64,000 bases of DNA, taken from NCBI RefSeq assembly GCF_003324165.1, contig NW_025407823.1, positions 868,001 to 932,000 of the forward strand. Reading direction: 5' to 3'. Below the pieces are notes generated by a model that saw only the letters and a program-made list of their open reading frames with translations, searched no databases and was not told where the DNA came from. The first letter of the stretch is position 1; each line of letters begins with the position of its first letter. A program made the position numbers and the translations under genes. Of this stretch, positions 31,094 to 42,900 are shown piece by piece. Source of the stretch: Naegleria lovaniensis (taxonomy: Eukaryota; Heterolobosea; Eutetramitea; Acrasida; Naegleriidae).

Positions 31094-33031
31094 TCATGCC
31101 ATGACAGTTTTAATTTCAACATCCACATAATGAGGAGATTGTATGATTTTGAGAATAAACAAATTCAAATAAGCCTCTTCTTGTGCAATTTCATTCAACT
31201 TGTCCATCAATTTCAATTCATTTTCGATCAATTCCTTAAACGTAGGTTCATGCTGTTTTTTCTGTTCGAGTAGTTTTTCAATATTCCATAACCACTTTCG
31301 AACTAAATGTTCTTCCAAATCTTGTTCTTGAATGAGTCTCAATGGATCTTGAACATCTTCTCCAAATACTTTTTCCGTTTCAAATTCTGGATTAATCAAG
31401 GAAGACTTTAAAAAGTAAAAAGGTTCCACGCTCCAATGCTGTTCTGTCAATTTTTTAAATTTCGAGCATTCCCATTGTGACAGTAAAATGTAATACACTG
31501 CAAGTGTGAGTAAGGAAGCGCTCTCCATGGCTTGATTACTGATAGCAATGTACTTGTTGACCAAAGATCGAATGTAAAATCTTCTTCGAATTTTCAAGGA
31601 ATTGTTGTAATTCTGGACGGCGTCAAATAATTGACCTCTTCCAGTACACATGGCTCCGAGTCGACAATAAAACTCATCCATATCAAAATATTGTTGCAAT
31701 TCGAGATGTGATCGATCAAATGTCGATTGAGTGTTCACAAATTGAATGGCTTTGATCACAAATTTTTCCATATCGTTCGAATGTCCATACTTGTAATTGA
31801 CCAAAGATTCCATACAATTCACTCGAGTATGTAAAATGCATTTTGCAATCGTTGCCATGTCACATCGAACCGTTTTTGAATTCATCCATTCATCTATATT
31901 TTCGACGTGACAAAATTTTGAAAGGCATTCTTGCATGGGTTTTACAAATTTGGTTTCCATATCGGATGTACCACTTCCTGCTTGATTATTTAAAGTGTCA
32001 ACCATGCCATAAATGAGACATTCCAGCAACAGAGCAAGATCTTGATCGGAGAGAATTCCATTCGCTTGTTGTTTCTTTTCATTTAACAATGTCATACATC
32101 GATTCAAACAAATCGAGGATTTCGTTTCTTCCCAAATAAAGTAACATAATTCTCCGAGGTTAAAATAGACATGAATCATGGCATTTCGAACATGTTCCAA
32201 TAACTCGTGTTGCAATTTTTCTTCAAATCGATGACTTTGCAATACATTATACAGTAACACACAAACATCCATCAAGTACACGTCTGTTCGGGAAACGAGT
32301 AAATATTGCAACGATCGTCTTGGTCCAATCTTTTCACGTCTCTCTTTGGCTACATCCATTCTCAATTTCAACAAGGCATTGAATTTAATAATTTCTAACG
32401 CCAACATTTCAAGACATTCCAATTCGGAGTTTGTTTGTGTGGTCCACATGTCCAATGGATCTTGTTGAATTTCATGTGAAATTTGTTTGATTTCACTTGC
32501 TGATTCGTGAATGACATGCTTTTCAAGAATTAAGAATTTCGAAGCCAATCGACAATAATATGGATTTTCCAGATGAGGAAACAAGGGTGTATAATGTTCC
32601 GACTGGCTGTTATCATCACCATGGTTGTCATTTTTAAGTGGTAATAATGATATATCTGATGATGAAGGTCTTGTTTTACCACTACTACTACCTGATGTCA
32701 AATGATGATCCAATTGGAACTGATTAAAATCTTCAGAAGATTGGTGATCATCCTTTCGTTCGTCATTATCATTCGTGGATGTAGAGGATGATGAAAGATT
32801 TTGATTTTCGGGAGCAGTTGGTAGCATGTCGTTGATCTGTTTTTTGCTTCCCTTTGTTTTCTTCTGCTTTGTTGAGTTGGTGGAATTGGTTAGATTTTGT
32901 GGATCGAGTGTATGAATTTGGTTGGCTGGACACTCGAGTGTGGTGGTGGACTGTGGATGGTGACCCTGATGTTGGAGGGTGTTTTCATCCGAGGAGTTGC
33001 TGTCTGTTGCGGGAGGATTCGAGTTCATCAT
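31094..33031 (-). CDS. helical, TPR-like hypothetical protein
   Basis: 645 aa from ATG 33031 (a second ATG follows at once, 33028). Residues 1-~165 are Ser/Asn/His-rich low complexity. The rest is all-helical with paired-helix repeats, e.g. EFYCRLGAMCTGRGQLFDAVQNYNNSL, which resembles a TPR. It ends 70 bp upstream of the SDR start on the same strand. A segment near residue 240-275 (PRRSLQYLLVSRTDVYL) weakly recalls KIF-binding protein, but I would not name it so. No membrane segment was seen. Confidence 0.55.
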   Translation of the reverse strand: MMNSNPPATDSNSSDENTLQHQGHHPQSTTTLECPANQIHTLDPQNLTNSTNSTKQKKTKGSKKQINDMLPTAPENQNLSSSSTSTNDNDERKDDHQSSEDFNQFQLDHHLTSGSSSGKTRPSSSDISLLPLKNDNHGDDNSQSEHYTPLFPHLENPYYCRLASKFLILEKHVIHESASEIKQISHEIQQDPLDMWTTQTNSELECLEMLALEIIKFNALLKLRMDVAKERREKIGPRRSLQYLLVSRTDVYLMDVCVLLYNVLQSHRFEEKLQHELLEHVRNAMIHVYFNLGELCYFIWEETKSSICLNRCMTLLNEKKQQANGILSDQDLALLLECLIYGMVDTLNNQAGSGTSDMETKFVKPMQECLSKFCHVENIDEWMNSKTVRCDMATIAKCILHTRVNCMESLVNYKYGHSNDMEKFVIKAIQFVNTQSTFDRSHLELQQYFDMDEFYCRLGAMCTGRGQLFDAVQNYNNSLKIRRRFYIRSLVNKYIAISNQAMESASLLTLAVYYILLSQWECSKFKKLTEQHWSVEPFYFLKSSLINPEFETEKVFGEDVQDPLRLIQEQDLEEHLVRKWLWNIEKLLEQKKQHEPTFKELIENELKLMDKLNEIAQEEAYLNLFILKIIQSPHYVDVEIKTVMA

Positions 33032-33398
33032 TTTTGTAAAACGAAAAATAGTTATAAATTTTTGGTTGTCTGACACGGGAGGTTCATGAATTGATTTTAC
33101 AGATAATCAGGTATCAATTAAGGAACCAATGATTAGACCAGGTTGTTTTTTTCTTAACTATAATTTGTTTTTTTCTTAACTATGATTATCATAGAGAAGA
33201 AACTACAATTTGAAAATGCCCAGTTCATAAGGAAGTGTCATGAAGAATAGATGAATTCTTGCAAGTCGAACGAGGATGAATAAACACAAGTCCATGTTAT
33301 AGAATTGGAAATATGAGGATGTGACATGTTGGTATTTTGAGTATTCTGCTTTTTGATGTTTTTCAATTCACAAATCTTTTAAATGGCAAATTAAAAAA
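33032..33398. other. divergent intergenic region with 22-bp-period duplication
   Basis: Promoter gap between the TPR-like gene (leftward) and MFAP1 (rightward). A 19-bp T-rich sequence is duplicated exactly at 33143..33161 and 33165..33183. No RNA gene was seen. Confidence 0.55.
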
Positions 33399-34796
33399 AT
33401 GAAGCGATTGAGAAAAGGTCAACATCCGTTGGGCACCACCACGAAAGAGGATTCCGATGATGAGTATGGTGGAGTTTTTGCAAGAAATAATAATAATACT
33501 AATAATACTGTGAACAGTACAACAACGAAATTAATTCCATCATCAGTGTTGCAGAAAAACAAACCAACCTCTTCATCAGCAGCGATGAATCATTTAAACA
33601 ACCAAAATGTAAAAACAGGATCATTACAACAAAAACTAATGGCACCCTCAAAAAAGTATGAAAGTACATCATCGGAGGAATCTGATTCTTCAGAAAATGA
33701 TGACAGCGATATGGAAGATCGCAGAGCAAGACTTCGGGCTCGACTCCTTCAAAAGCAAAAGGAGGAAGAAAATATTGGTAATAACAACGGAACATTGAAC
33801 ACTTTGGATGCCATGTTGCTTTCTGGAGCATCAGGTATAAAAATTGAAAATTCTAAACAAACACAAATTGAACCTGTAGGAAACTTTATTCGACCTCCAC
33901 AACAAGAAAGTAGTGAGGATGAAGATTTGGATTCTCTTGCAAGAGGAAAACGAGTGAAACCCAATGAATTCTCAAACATTGAACCTAACAGAGAGAACGC
34001 AGAAGCTAATCGATCATTACCTGCGGTCAAGCAAGAAAAAATCGAAACTTCTCCTTCAACAGGTTTTTCCGCAAATAATAGAGCAAGTGCATTTACATCA
34101 GTGAAAAGAGAGTCAAGTAGCAGTGATGAAAGCTCCAGCAGCGAAGAGGAGGATATAAGACCTGTATTCATTTCAAAAAATCAAAGAAGTACTATTAAAA
34201 CTGAAGAGCAATTGGAAGAGGAGGAAAATCGACGACTAGAGCTTGAACGAAAGAAACAAGAACAAAAACGAGAAACAAGTGTTAAAATGTTGGAAAAAGT
34301 TTTACAAGATGAGGAGTTAAGCAAACGAAAAGTTGTCAAAGCTGACGAAGAATTACTCAGTATTGACGATTCTGATACGTTAGATCCAGAAGCAGAATTA
34401 ATGGCATGGCTTGACAGAGAATTCAATAGAATGAACATTATGAAATCTCTTCGAGAAGAGGAGCAAAAAGAAGCTCAAAGAAAAGAAGAACAATCTTCCC
34501 TAAAAGAACATGCAAGAAAACAAGAGGATGAGGAAAAGAAGAAGATGCGATTTGGTCAACGATACTACCATAAGGGTGCCTTTTTTATGGATAATGAAGA
34601 GATTGCTCAAAAAGCTGAGGCTGTTTATATGGAACCTGTGGGACGAGATATGGTTGATTATGAGTCCATGCCAAAGTTTTACCAACGAAAAAATCCGGGT
34701 AAAGCTCGACAATCCAAGTATACTCATCTCAAAGACCAGGATACAACAGATTGGACGTCTCCCTGGTATCAGAAAGATCAAAAGTCAAAAAGGTGA
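33399..34796 (+). CDS. MFAP1: MFAP1-like spliceosomal protein
   Basis: A single 465-aa exon. MFAP1 is a component of the spliceosomal B complex next to Prp38 and Snu23. The first ~250 residues are acidic, Ser/Asn-rich and disordered. From about residue 255 the family core appears: RPVFISKNQR, a long charged helix, EAELMAWLDREFNRM, then FGQRYYHKGAFFMD, and the C-terminal KYTHLKDQDTTDW with W and P spacing as in MFAP1. The length is close to that of animal and fungal homologues. Confident call. Confidence 0.88.
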   Translation: MKRLRKGQHPLGTTTKEDSDDEYGGVFARNNNNTNNTVNSTTTKLIPSSVLQKNKPTSSSAAMNHLNNQNVKTGSLQQKLMAPSKKYESTSSEESDSSENDDSDMEDRRARLRARLLQKQKEEENIGNNNGTLNTLDAMLLSGASGIKIENSKQTQIEPVGNFIRPPQQESSEDEDLDSLARGKRVKPNEFSNIEPNRENAEANRSLPAVKQEKIETSPSTGFSANNRASAFTSVKRESSSSDESSSSEEEDIRPVFISKNQRSTIKTEEQLEEEENRRLELERKKQEQKRETSVKMLEKVLQDEELSKRKVVKADEELLSIDDSDTLDPEAELMAWLDREFNRMNIMKSLREEEQKEAQRKEEQSSLKEHARKQEDEEKKKMRFGQRYYHKGAFFMDNEEIAQKAEAVYMEPVGRDMVDYESMPKFYQRKNPGKARQSKYTHLKDQDTTDWTSPWYQKDQKSKR

Positions 34797-34913
34797 TCCA
34801 ATCACATCCATTACTTCCGTTCATTGCTTGGTAGTAACTATTGGAGTTACCAATAAGCGTTTGGAATGAGGTCAAACCAAAAGAATCAGGGTTTGTCACT
34901 TGAGGCACTCAGA

Positions 34914-35951
34914 TTATTGTTCTTCAGGTAATTGGTTGGATCCAGGTACTCTATGTGAAGAAGTAGACGTGTTTGAATTTTCCTCTCTAGCTGTCAATTG
35001 TTGGGTGAAGTTTTGGTATTGTTGTTGCGTCATGATTGGAAGGCCTGAAACAGCAGTACCTAATGAGGATTGAGAAAGCTGATGAACATAGGTCGAGTAC
35101 TCTTCCTGAAATTGTTGTGTTGACAGAGTGATCGCCAAGTTGTGCATGAGTATTTGTAAAATTTCCTTTTCTTGAGGAGATAACATTTCGCCCAGCTCCT
35201 CAACGTTATATCTTTCAGGTTCGAATAAAGCTCCAAGAAACGCATAAATATTTCCAAAGTTTGGCTTATTCGAAGGTATTGTTAAATTATCATGAACGTG
35301 AATACTATTGGATGGTTCGGAATTTTGCTCAACGTGTTCAAGTAAATGTTCCATCGTTTCACATGAATCTCCTCTCTCCTTGATATTTTTCAAAACTGCC
35401 TCGAACAGTGACTGGTTTTCCTCACAATTTTTCATTAATTCTACTTCTTCATCCAACGCTCGAGTTTGAGCTTCCAAATCCAACAAATCGCATTGTTGAC
35501 CATATGGTGTATTGATGAGCGTCATCTTGTCAAATTTTGTCGTTTCAGAAGTGGTTGACGATATTCCTAATAAATTAGTCCTTTCTTTGTTTGCCATTTG
35601 CAATGTTTCTTTTTGCCATTGTTTGACACTTTCGGGATTGGTTAAAAACGCACTTGCAAGTGCTTCGGGTGTTGACAATAACGATCCCCGATCTGTCAAT
35701 GACTTGTTCCGATCCACATCATCGTCATCAAAATCCTCCATGACATCATTCATGACGCTCTTATTCTTTTTGAAAAATTCCTTTGCATATTCTCTAATAT
35801 CCTCTTTTTCTCGATTCGGAATTAAATTTTGAATTTTATTCCAATCCGTTCCATATCGTTGCAAGCCTTGTAAAAATTGATCATGTTCCTGCAGCGTCCA
35901 CGATGTTTGTTGTCGTAAAGAAGTCGAACGAGTATTTTCTGATGATTGCAT
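34914..35951 (-). CDS. SANT/Myb-domain protein
   Basis: A 345-aa single exon. Residues ~16-62 are a Myb/SANT repeat: SWTLQEHDQFLQGLQRYG with conserved Trp (18, 37) and DWNKIQNLIPNREKEDIREYAKEFF. One repeat of this kind binds DNA or histone tails. Downstream is an acidic stretch (DFDDDDVD), Leu-rich helical regions (200-300) and a Gln/Ser-rich tail. The start codon lies six bases from a 46-bp perfect palindrome. It is convergent with MFAP1 (117 bp between stops). Confidence 0.75.
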   Translation of the reverse strand: MQSSENTRSTSLRQQTSWTLQEHDQFLQGLQRYGTDWNKIQNLIPNREKEDIREYAKEFFKKNKSVMNDVMEDFDDDDVDRNKSLTDRGSLLSTPEALASAFLTNPESVKQWQKETLQMANKERTNLLGISSTTSETTKFDKMTLINTPYGQQCDLLDLEAQTRALDEEVELMKNCEENQSLFEAVLKNIKERGDSCETMEHLLEHVEQNSEPSNSIHVHDNLTIPSNKPNFGNIYAFLGALFEPERYNVEELGEMLSPQEKEILQILMHNLAITLSTQQFQEEYSTYVHQLSQSSLGTAVSGLPIMTQQQYQNFTQQLTAREENSNTSTSSHRVPGSNQLPEEQ

Positions 35952-36374
35952 TTTTTTAAATTAATTTTAAAATAATTTTCGAAAATTATTTTAAAATTAA
36001 TTTTTCAATATTCAGTTAGTATTGCAAGGGCCATTATATTAAGCAAATAAGAAACGCCGAACAAATTGGTTTTATTCATTGACTACAGTTCCTCGTTCCA
36101 CACTTCTTCACTCATCAATTTTCCATAAAAGTTCACACACCATTTTCATCATCCACTCGACAATTCTGTTTTAATTTTTCAAAATTGCACCAGACACACA
36201 CCACTACCTCAGAACTCGTCATCCAGTGGGTGCTTCCAAGCCACGTTCTTCCCATCGTTTTTGTGATTTTTCCAAATTTGATCTTCCATCTGAATTTCCA
36301 TAAATTTCGTCATCCTTTAACACATTCACTTTCAACAACTCAAAAAAACAAATTCAAATCAAATCAACACACCA
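35952..36374. other. divergent intergenic region containing the palindrome
   Basis: Upstream of the SANT gene and the secreted Gly/Tyr-rich gene. Apart from the palindrome at 35958..36003 it holds only C/A-rich leader sequence (36290-36374). Confidence 0.45.
35958..36003. repeat. 46-bp perfect palindrome
   Basis: Two 23-bp arms (35958..35980 and 35981..36003) are exact reverse complements with no spacer, centred on TTCGAA. All bases except the central CG are A or T. Base 35957 (T) and 36004 (T) break the symmetry. It starts six bases beyond the SANT gene's ATG, so it lies in the 5' UTR or core promoter and could form a cruciform or an RNA hairpin. Confidence 0.9.
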
Positions 36375-36758
36375 ATGCAATCCCTCAAATTGACCCTTCT
36401 CGCAACAGTCGTCGTTGTTCTTGCTACTTCGTTCTGTCTCGTTCATGCTCAAACAAGTTCAGCCTATAATGGAGCTTATGGTTATCAAGGTGGTGCCGGA
36501 CAGAATTATGGAGTTCAAGGAGGAAATTATAATTCCTATGCTCAGAATACTCAAGCATATAGTAACCAAGTGAGTGCAGTGAATTATCAACCTTATGCTT
36601 CGTATGGTGCTAATTATGTTGGACCTTCTGCTTATGGTTCTAATTATGGAGCAAATTATTACATGCCATTGTATGGTGGATATGGAGCAATGCCTTTCTA
36701 TGGAGGTTATGGAGCCATGCCTTTCTATGGTGGATATGGTGGTTATCGGTGGTATTAA
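36375..36758 (+). CDS. secreted Gly/Tyr-rich low-complexity protein
   Basis: 127 aa. A clear signal peptide (MQSLKLTLLATVVVVLATSF, cleavage likely near VHA-QT) precedes a mature chain almost wholly made of Gly, Tyr, Asn, Ser and Ala. The C-terminus repeats GAMPFYGGY twice (YGGYGAMPFYGGYGAMPFYG). No cysteines remain after the signal. Such chains form fibres or coats; a cell-surface or cyst-wall role is possible but is inference. Single exon. Confidence 0.75.
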   Translation: MQSLKLTLLATVVVVLATSFCLVHAQTSSAYNGAYGYQGGAGQNYGVQGGNYNSYAQNTQAYSNQVSAVNYQPYASYGANYVGPSAYGSNYGANYYMPLYGGYGAMPFYGGYGAMPFYGGYGGYRWY

Positions 36759-36913
36759 AAAACAGAGAATTGAGAGTGTGTGAAATTGACATTTCGTCTC
36801 AAGAGTGATGATGATAATTTTTTAAATAAAAATCAAGAAATTGTGAAATGAATCAAATTTATCAACATGTCACAAAATGGAATAGGCCAGCAATAGGCGT
36901 CACGAATATTATA

Positions 36914-36931
36914 CTACTACTACTACTACTA
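36914..36931 (-). repeat. six tandem in-frame TAG stop codons from a (TAG)n microsatellite
   Basis: Reading the minus strand, the alpha-2-macroglobulin frame ends GAG then six consecutive TAG codons (36931 down to 36914) made by a trinucleotide repeat. Confidence 0.85.
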
Positions 36932-39900
36932 CTCATAAACTTGTGCAAACATGGTAGAGGAACGACCAAATATTTCAGGACTGTACATTTCTTCTGCCTT
37001 TGTAGGTGGAATGACAAAGCTTCCAATACTTGTTGCACGTGCAATGTAATTGAATGAATGACTTCCTTCCCAAACTAAACTAGAGAATGCTTCCACACGT
37101 TCATCTCTAATGTTTTGATGTTCATACCATGGCCAATTCCACCAACATGAACTTGTACGTTGTTGAGCAGCTTGTGGAGCTCCCTTCAATTCAGGATTAA
37201 GTGCTTCCAAACCACCTGGTAAAAAGTCTACCAATGCAACATGATAACGTCTTGAAGTGGTGGTGAAATTAATCTTGACACGAATCATTTCTCCAGCTTT
37301 GAATTTCCAACAATTCTGCTCCTTATCGAATTGTGCATGAGATGGATTGGTGACACCTTCATAGGTTCTTTGAATTTGGAATCCATAATCCAATGGTGGT
37401 AATAATAAATTCTTTGGTGCATAATCCATTGCAAGTCGATAGTAAAGTCTTCCAGGTCCTTCTTTGGAGATCACAAGAGTCTTGGATGCATCTTCATCTA
37501 ATTGTTTCATTGGGATGGTCAACATGTTTTCATCCTTATTGCGTCCATGGAATTGTTGTTCACCACAAAAATCATCTCCCAACCACATTTTCACAACAAA
37601 TTGTGGAGTGACACCTTCAAAAACATGGAAATACGTATTGAGGGCAAGTAAGATGAATACATTTTCTTGAGTGTTGCCCCATCGTCCTTTCTTTTTATGA
37701 GCCAACAAACCTTTCACAACTTTGGCAATCAAATCATTCTTTGGAGCAATGGTAATGAGTGCCTCCAAGCAAATACCATCCACTTTTCTGTCGCTGTGAA
37801 GCATGATTTGTTTGGCAGTAACATCATCTCCATACTTGGTCACAAAGTTGGCAGTTTGTGGAGTCTCATTTACTCTCATGAGCATGTAGTTCAAAATCTC
37901 AGAAACTGTTGAAGTGATGTTTGAACGATTTCCCAAGAAGATGGTATTGGCAATCCATGCTAAACAATCTAGTGGAATTGCACCAACGCCACCACATTCC
38001 TTGTATAAAGTTTCAGCTAATTGAGCTGCATTGGAGTTGCCTAAAAGTCCTAAAACATAATAGGCATATGCACGAATACTCCTCTTAGACTCTTCTGAAT
38101 AATAATGATAAAAGTAATTGTGAATGTTTGTGAGAACATTGACAAGCTTGGAGACACATGTTTCATTCAATGTGAAACCTGCTTTCTTGGCTCTAGCAAA
38201 TGCATGACCAACGTGACAAGAAAGATATGGACTCGTTTCACAACCATTGGAATAAGTCCACCAACCGTAACCTCCATTTGGATGCTGTCTTCCGTATAGA
38301 ATGGACAACATGTTTTCAAGTTTCTTTAGCAATGTGCTCTCGCTTGGCATATCCTTGACTTTAAAAGCATAAAGAACGTCTTTCAAGGCAACAATGGACA
38401 GCACTCTACTTGACAATTGCTCAGTACAGTCAAATGGATAGTTGTACAAATAGAGGAATGAATCAGTGAGAGAAGCAAGAGCTGTACTACTTGTAGTAAT
38501 TTGCAATCCACCAAATTGTGTGTAGACATTTCCTGGCGTTTTGACAGGTTGAAACACGTTGCAAGTGTCATCCATTTCGCCATACACTGCAAAGGCCTCA
38601 GTAGTTGCTGGTGTGAAAACTCGAACCTCCTTCTCAACTGCATCAGAGAAGTTAATGAAAGAGTCGCTCACAGAGACACCCACTTGGAATTTAGCAACAC
38701 CTACTTGGATGGCTTGCATTGGGAATCTAATTTCTGCTCTCTGCAATGCTGGAATGAGGACTTTCAAACCTCTCTTTGAAGTGTCCAACAATTCTAAACC
38801 TGTATACGCGATAGCAATATGAACACTCAAATTAGCCATTGTTTGATTTTGCAAAACACATGTAAATTCCGCACGGTCACCAAAATTCAAAAATCGTGGA
38901 AGAGATGGCCGAATTGCTAGAGGTAGTTGTGCCACAATAGAACTCTCTGCCAAACCAAACAGGTCTTCTCTTTGAACTGCAACAGCAGTCACTCGATATC
39001 TTGTCAAGTTGTCTGGCAGTGTGAAATTCACTCGAGCTCTACCCTCAGAGTCAGTCATGCTGACTGGACTGAACACGGCAACAGGATTAAAGTTCTTTCT
39101 AAGAGCTATGGTTGGTTTTTGGGGTTTTCGAGGAGCCTCACCACCTTCTTCTTCACACTCCTTACATTTTTCATCGCTTTTGCTCCTACAGCAACATTTT
39201 TGGATGGAATTTGTTCGGGAGTTACAAGACATGCAAGCACATTCCATACATCCACCAAAACTATCATTGTCATAGTCATCACAACAATTTTCATCCTCGC
39301 CCTCACATTCAGAAGAATCACTTGATGCCTCTACATAAATTTCATCCAAATTGGTCTTCACGAATAAATGATCTCTCAACGAAAATTCGTGTAAGCTTAC
39401 ACTGTTATTATTAATGAAGGAGGAAATCGGATTACTAATGCGATATCCAGTCAATGCTAGCACTGCTTCATCAACAGCTACGACACACACCTCAGAATTT
39501 GGTTGAGGGGTCTTTGTCATTTCATCTCTAACAATCACATCAATAAATGTTGAGACTCCAGGAGTCACAAATTGCTTTTCTGGCACAGCTTCAACAGTTA
39601 ACAAGTGTTGACGGCGTGAAACGTTCAATTGGCAATCACCTCGTGCATAAGCAGGTAGGTTAGGAATTGAGGTAATGACATTTCCAAGAGAGTCTGTTCT
39701 CGATTCGCTTCCTTGCAATGAAACAGTGACCTTTACATTGGGAATGTATTCCTTCTTGATAGGAACTATGAATTCAAGAGATCCAACGTTTGGATCAATG
39801 GTAATTGGATAAGTTTCTGTTACAGAGTTCAAGCAAAGTGTGACAAGTCCAGTGGCAACTGAATCGAATGGAGATTGAATGATAATCTTAGCTTCCTCAT

Positions 39901-42900
39901 TGACTTGATATTCTGTCTTGTCAGGAACCATGAGAACATTCTGTCGTACAAGGCGACTTCCCACTACGTCTTTCTTACTCTTTGACCCCCCAGTAATGTA
40001 AAGCGATCCAGCGCAAGTATTTGTCAAGTGAGTCTCAGGGTCCTTGATGCTTACATTAAACACATAAATTCCGCTCTTATCAAAGCTAACAGGATACTTG
40101 ATTGGCTCCTTTTGTGATTTGATAGTGGTTTTCAAAGCTTCAACGTCTTCCTGTACAATAGAGTAGCCCTTTTTCTTCTCGACCTTGGTCTTAACTACAA
40201 GCTCCATGTCAACGTTTTCCACAGTATTACCTTCAATGTCGCAACATACAAGGCAAAGGTTCACAGGAACTTTTGGCTTGGTGAACATCTTTTCCAACTT
40301 CAAGCCGCAATACAATCTACATGGATGAACCAAAAACGATGATGTGCTCGACATGGTTTGACGATTAATATCTTGTACTGTAGACTCGACAGTGATGTTA
40401 ACTGGACACTTTTTGAGCCTCTCGCTTTCCTTAAAAGAAATAGCCAATTCATGTTGGCCCTCCCCATCGATGATGCCTTCGAATTTAGCTGGTGGTGGAG
40501 CAAAGAAGTCATTGCTGCTGTAACCATAATAACTATAGAAGGGGTTGTTAATCGTTGTACCAAAGGAATAATCAGAGAAATTAGGTGGAGAGTAGTGTGC
40601 TTCAGATTGCTTGACAATATATTGGCACTTGGATCCGGATAAAGAACCTCCTGAATAATATTCAGCCTTTGTCTTGCAAATAGTGACACCATTTACCACA
40701 TATCTCAATTGAGGAATGGACGAAGAGACTGTAAACTCCGGGGTTCTAAATTCTTCAACTTTAAATGTTGTGGTCATATTGAGACCGTTCACTGTCAATA
40801 TATGAGTACCAAGGTTGACATTATCTGGAATCTTAAATTTCAAATCAAATGAACCACTCTCTGAAATGTTTAAAGTGCCTTCATGGTACTTGGCACCTCG
40901 AGAATCAGTCACTACATATGTATAAGCGCCCTTGCTTGGAAGATGCACTTTGTAGCGTTGACCATATTGCTCAATCTTAATATCACGAGCATATCCCTTA
41001 ATGAAAATCTCCTCATTGGGCTTGTAGAGACCTCTATCATTGAACATGTTGTATGCCAACCAACCATTTTTCTTATAACACCTCAAATACAAATCTGGCA
41101 CAAAACAACAATCATTACCCAGATTTGCAACCATTGTTACTGCCCCGTCATAGCTCTTGTGTGAAATAGTAGCTACACCTGTAGTGCTACTTGGTTTAAC
41201 ATCGGTTGATACCTTGGTCTGTCTGAAAGTGATACCCTCTTTCAAAATAGAACCATCACTCAACGAGTTTGCCCAGCAATAAATAGTACCATCTGCTGAG
41301 TCATAGAATCCATCAAGAGCAATCTTAGTGACTTGATTCCATGAAACATACACGGGTCTGTATCTCCAGTCTCCTTTCCAAGAGCTTTTATCAGGTTCAA
41401 CAACTACCAACAATTGTCCAAGATTTTCCTTTGGATATTGCAAATAGAGGGATAAATCAATTTCAGTAACGGTTGGTTCGTCTTGTTTTCCGTTGGTGTT
41501 AATGATGGAATCCATAACTTTCTTTCCAGGGAACGTCTTGACAGAATTTGAATATTTGTCGACATAGAACAAGTTGCTGTTATAATTGGAAGGCGTCACT
41601 TGATATACTTGCACATGAATAGCAGCAAGATTCACAGAGAATACTGAATACACAGGTTTTGTGTTCACAGTAGGATCCAAAACAATAAGACCGGTCTGGA
41701 AGGCATTTAAGCTCTGAGCGGCAGATCCAACATTGAATTTAAAGGTTCTATTACCTTGCAATTTCTGGCCGTAAACATCACGAATATTTTCACTCAACTC
41801 GATCACATATTCAGTTCTTCCCATGATCTTTCCACGCACAAACAAGCTTGTTGACGAGGGTTGAAGCTCAAATCTTTCAATACTGGGCGTCACTTTAACG
41901 TGAGCTTCTTGGAGCTCTTCACAATCAATTCCATTTGAGAATACGAGATGGAAGGCCTCTAAGGGCTTTGTTCCACCGTAGGTATTATTGACAGTGAAGC
42001 TCGGATAATTGCTCACTGAGAAACTAATATCAGCCTCTGTTGGAAGATTACCTTCCGATGAGGTGGCTCCAGCTCTCAACACAACTTGTACGCTCTCAGA
42101 AAGCTCCACTCTCTTTGATTTGACGTCAATCATGAACCACAAGTGTCGATTTGGAGGGGCATTACTCAACTTGTTGGTCACTGCATAATAAATTGAAGAG
42201 TTTCGTTTCAGCATATTGTACTCATTGAGCAAGTTTTCAATGAATTTTTTCACTTGCTCATTCTGGTCTGAACGTCCATCATTAAGCACTAATTGAGTAT
42301 TATAACCACTATTCACTGCAATGTGTTTCATTAAAACAGCAGGGTCAATCTCTTGATCAAACTCCATATAGAAAACTGGAAATTCATTCAGAGGAGCAAC
42401 GGTTGAATGTGGAAGTTTGTTCAACATGTTCAATCTTGGTGTCTCGAATGCAAAAACAACATCCTTTTCCAATATGCCACCAGTGGCTGACTTGGCCTTG
42501 TGAGCCTTAATAGTGACCGTGTATCGTGTGGACATGTCAAATCGATACAATGGTTCAAACAAGACAGTTTTCGTGCCAATCCACTTGAATCGACCACCAT
42601 TCTTTGGCATTGGACTAATTTCAATAAATTCCAAAACATTGACACTCTCCACATTCTCCACGCTCGACAACTCAATCATGGGCTGTGAGAAGGTAATGCT
42701 AATGTGAGGAACAGATCGATCGACTTTCCCCTCAGGTAAATATCTCAATACACGGAGAGAGGATCCATTCAAGGCTTCCTCTTCCTGTTTCAATTGTTCA
42801 GGTTTTTCCAAGGTTTGTTCAGGAGGAAAAGTTTGTTGAATGGTCTCAGCAGTACGTGGAGGCTTGAGTGATTTCTCTCTCATGAAAAAGTCTTGATTCT

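Noticed and set aside
31024-31128. N-terminal extension of the SDR gene to 31128
   Set aside because: The extension overlaps the stop of the upstream gene, and ATG 31023 begins right at a good leader and membrane segment.
38927-39414. Plus-strand frames of 88-132 codons inside the A2M gene
   Set aside because: They are antisense to a long, well-supported coding exon and consist of Ser/His/Thr shadows of its Cys- and Glu-rich codons.
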